Source: Castellaniella sp. UBA6218
GTDB taxonomy: Bacteria; Pseudomonadota; Gammaproteobacteria; Burkholderiales; Burkholderiaceae_B
DNA length: 13,745 nt
Assembly (NCBI GenBank): GCA_002421865.1
Contig: DISE01000108.1
Coordinates: forward strand, 1 to 13,745
Direction of reading: 5' to 3'
Shown here: in pieces, positions 12,854 to 13,745 of the stretch
Position numbering within the stretch: the stretch's first letter is position 1
How the letters are laid out: every line of letters begins with the position of its first letter
The notes under the pieces: model-generated
Told to the model about the DNA's origin: nothing
What the model saw: the letters and a program-made list of their open reading frames with translations, nothing else
The model's database searches: none
Made by a program: the position numbers and the translations under genes

Positions 12854-13745
12854 ATGCACGTACACATATTGGGAATCTGCGGCACTTTCATGGGCGGCCT
12901 GGCCCTGATCGCCCGCGCGGCGGGCCATCGGGTGACCGGCTGCGATGCGGGCGTCTACCCACCCATGAGCACACAGCTGCGCGAGCAGGGCATCGATCTG
13001 ATCGAAGGCTTCGCCCCGGACCAGACCGGTCTGGGCGCCGACCTGTACGTGATCGGCAACGTCGTCAGCCGGGGCAACCCGCTGATGGAGGCCATCCTGG
13101 ATGGCGGCCTTCCTTATGTCTCCGGCCCGCAATGGCTGGCGGACCACGTGCTCACAGGCCAGCACGTCCTCGCCGTAGCGGGCACGCACGGCAAGACCAC
13201 GACCAGCGCCATGCTGGCCTGGATCCTCGACCAGTCCGGGCAGCCCGCCAACTTCCTGATCGGCGGGGTGGCGCCGGACCTGGGTGTCTCGGCCCGCTAC
13301 GACCCCGCCCGCCGCCACTTCGTCATCGAAGCCGACGAATACGACACGGCCTTCTTCGACAAGCGCTCGAAATTCGTCCACTACCGGCCCCGCACCGCCA
13401 TCCTGAACAACCTCGAATACGACCACGCGGACATCTTTCCCGACCTGGCCGCCATCGAGACCCAGTTCCACCACCTGGTCCGCACCGTCCCGGCAGCGGG
13501 CCGCCTGATCCGCCCGGCGGCCAGCGAGGCCCTGGACCGCGTCCTGGCGCGCGGCTGCTGGACGCCGGTCGAGACCTTCGGCGCCGGCGGCGACTGGCGC
13601 GCCGAGCCGGAAACGGAAGATGGCCGGCGCTGCCGCATCCTGCATCAGGGCCGCCTGGCGGGCGTGCTGGACTGGTCCCTGGCCGGCGCCCACAATCAGG
13701 CCAACGCCCTGGCGGCCCTGGCGGCCGCCCACCACGTCGGCATCG
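12854..13745 (+). CDS. mpl: UDP-N-acetylmuramate:L-alanyl-gamma-D-glutamyl-meso-diaminopimelate ligase, partial (right edge)
   Basis: The frame starting at the ATG at 12854 stays open to the window end (297 codons). The N-terminus MHVHILGICGTFMGGLALIA is the Mpl signature, with TFMGG distinguishing it from MurC. The ATP-binding loop AVAGTHGKTTTSAM follows (P-loop 110-117), then EADEYDTAFFDKRSKF (159-174) and LNNLEYDHADIF (184-195). Mpl joins recycled murein tripeptide to UDP-MurNAc, so this cell recycles its peptidoglycan and uses diaminopimelate. The family is usually about 450-460 residues, so roughly the last third is missing beyond the edge. GGAGG lies 5 bases before the ATG, a strong ribosome-binding site. 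Confidence 0.95.
   Translation, partial: MHVHILGICGTFMGGLALIARAAGHRVTGCDAGVYPPMSTQLREQGIDLIEGFAPDQTGLGADLYVIGNVVSRGNPLMEAILDGGLPYVSGPQWLADHVLTGQHVLAVAGTHGKTTTSAMLAWILDQSGQPANFLIGGVAPDLGVSARYDPARRHFVIEADEYDTAFFDKRSKFVHYRPRTAILNNLEYDHADIFPDLAAIETQFHHLVRTVPAAGRLIRPAASEALDRVLARGCWTPVETFGAGGDWRAEPETEDGRRCRILHQGRLAGVLDWSLAGAHNQANALAALAAAHHVGI

Overview
The window looks like the chromosome of a Gram-negative betaproteobacterium, probably a relative of the Rhodocyclales. This is an inference from high G+C coding bias, the accB-accC-prmA-DUF3426-PfkB gene order, Mpl murein recycling and a YbhP-ClsB pair. No rRNA, tRNA, insertion sequence or CRISPR array was seen, so finer placement is not possible.

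Layout. (1) Positions 1-2810 form a lower-G+C block. It carries a left-truncated MtrB/PioB-type outer-membrane porin and a ten-haem DmsE/MtrA-type periplasmic cytochrome, both on the minus strand, with a divergent LysR-family regulator on the plus strand. A perfect 10-bp-arm palindrome sits on the regulator's start region. Together these look like a regulated trans-outer-membrane electron conduit (MtrAB/MtoAB/PioAB type). (2) Positions 2901-5383 carry a PaaI-like hotdog thioesterase (minus), diverging from an endonuclease/exonuclease/phosphatase protein overlapped by cardiolipin synthase ClsB (plus). (3) Positions 5400-6987 are a tight minus-strand operon: GluQRS, a CoA-binding-fold protein and a small protein I cannot name. 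(4) A thioredoxin (7012-7377, plus) diverges from gluQRS and abuts the next minus-strand operon end to end. (5) Positions 7378-11993 are a minus-strand operon read as accB, accC, prmA, a zinc-ribbon/DUF3426 membrane protein and a PfkB kinase. Upstream of accB lies a 280-bp gene-free stretch with a plausible sigma70 promoter and three hairpins. (6) A Tat-type TlpA-like thiol-disulfide protein (minus) diverges from mpl (plus), which runs off the right edge.

Functionally, most of the window is housekeeping: lipid precursor and cardiolipin synthesis, ribosomal protein and tRNA modification, redox folding and cell-wall recycling. The distinctive part is the left-hand electron-transfer locus. Its operator-like palindrome and its shift in base composition suggest an accessory, separately regulated module. 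I did not find evidence for a wholly new system; the points most worth checking are the LysR operator, the accB leader and the unnamed small protein.
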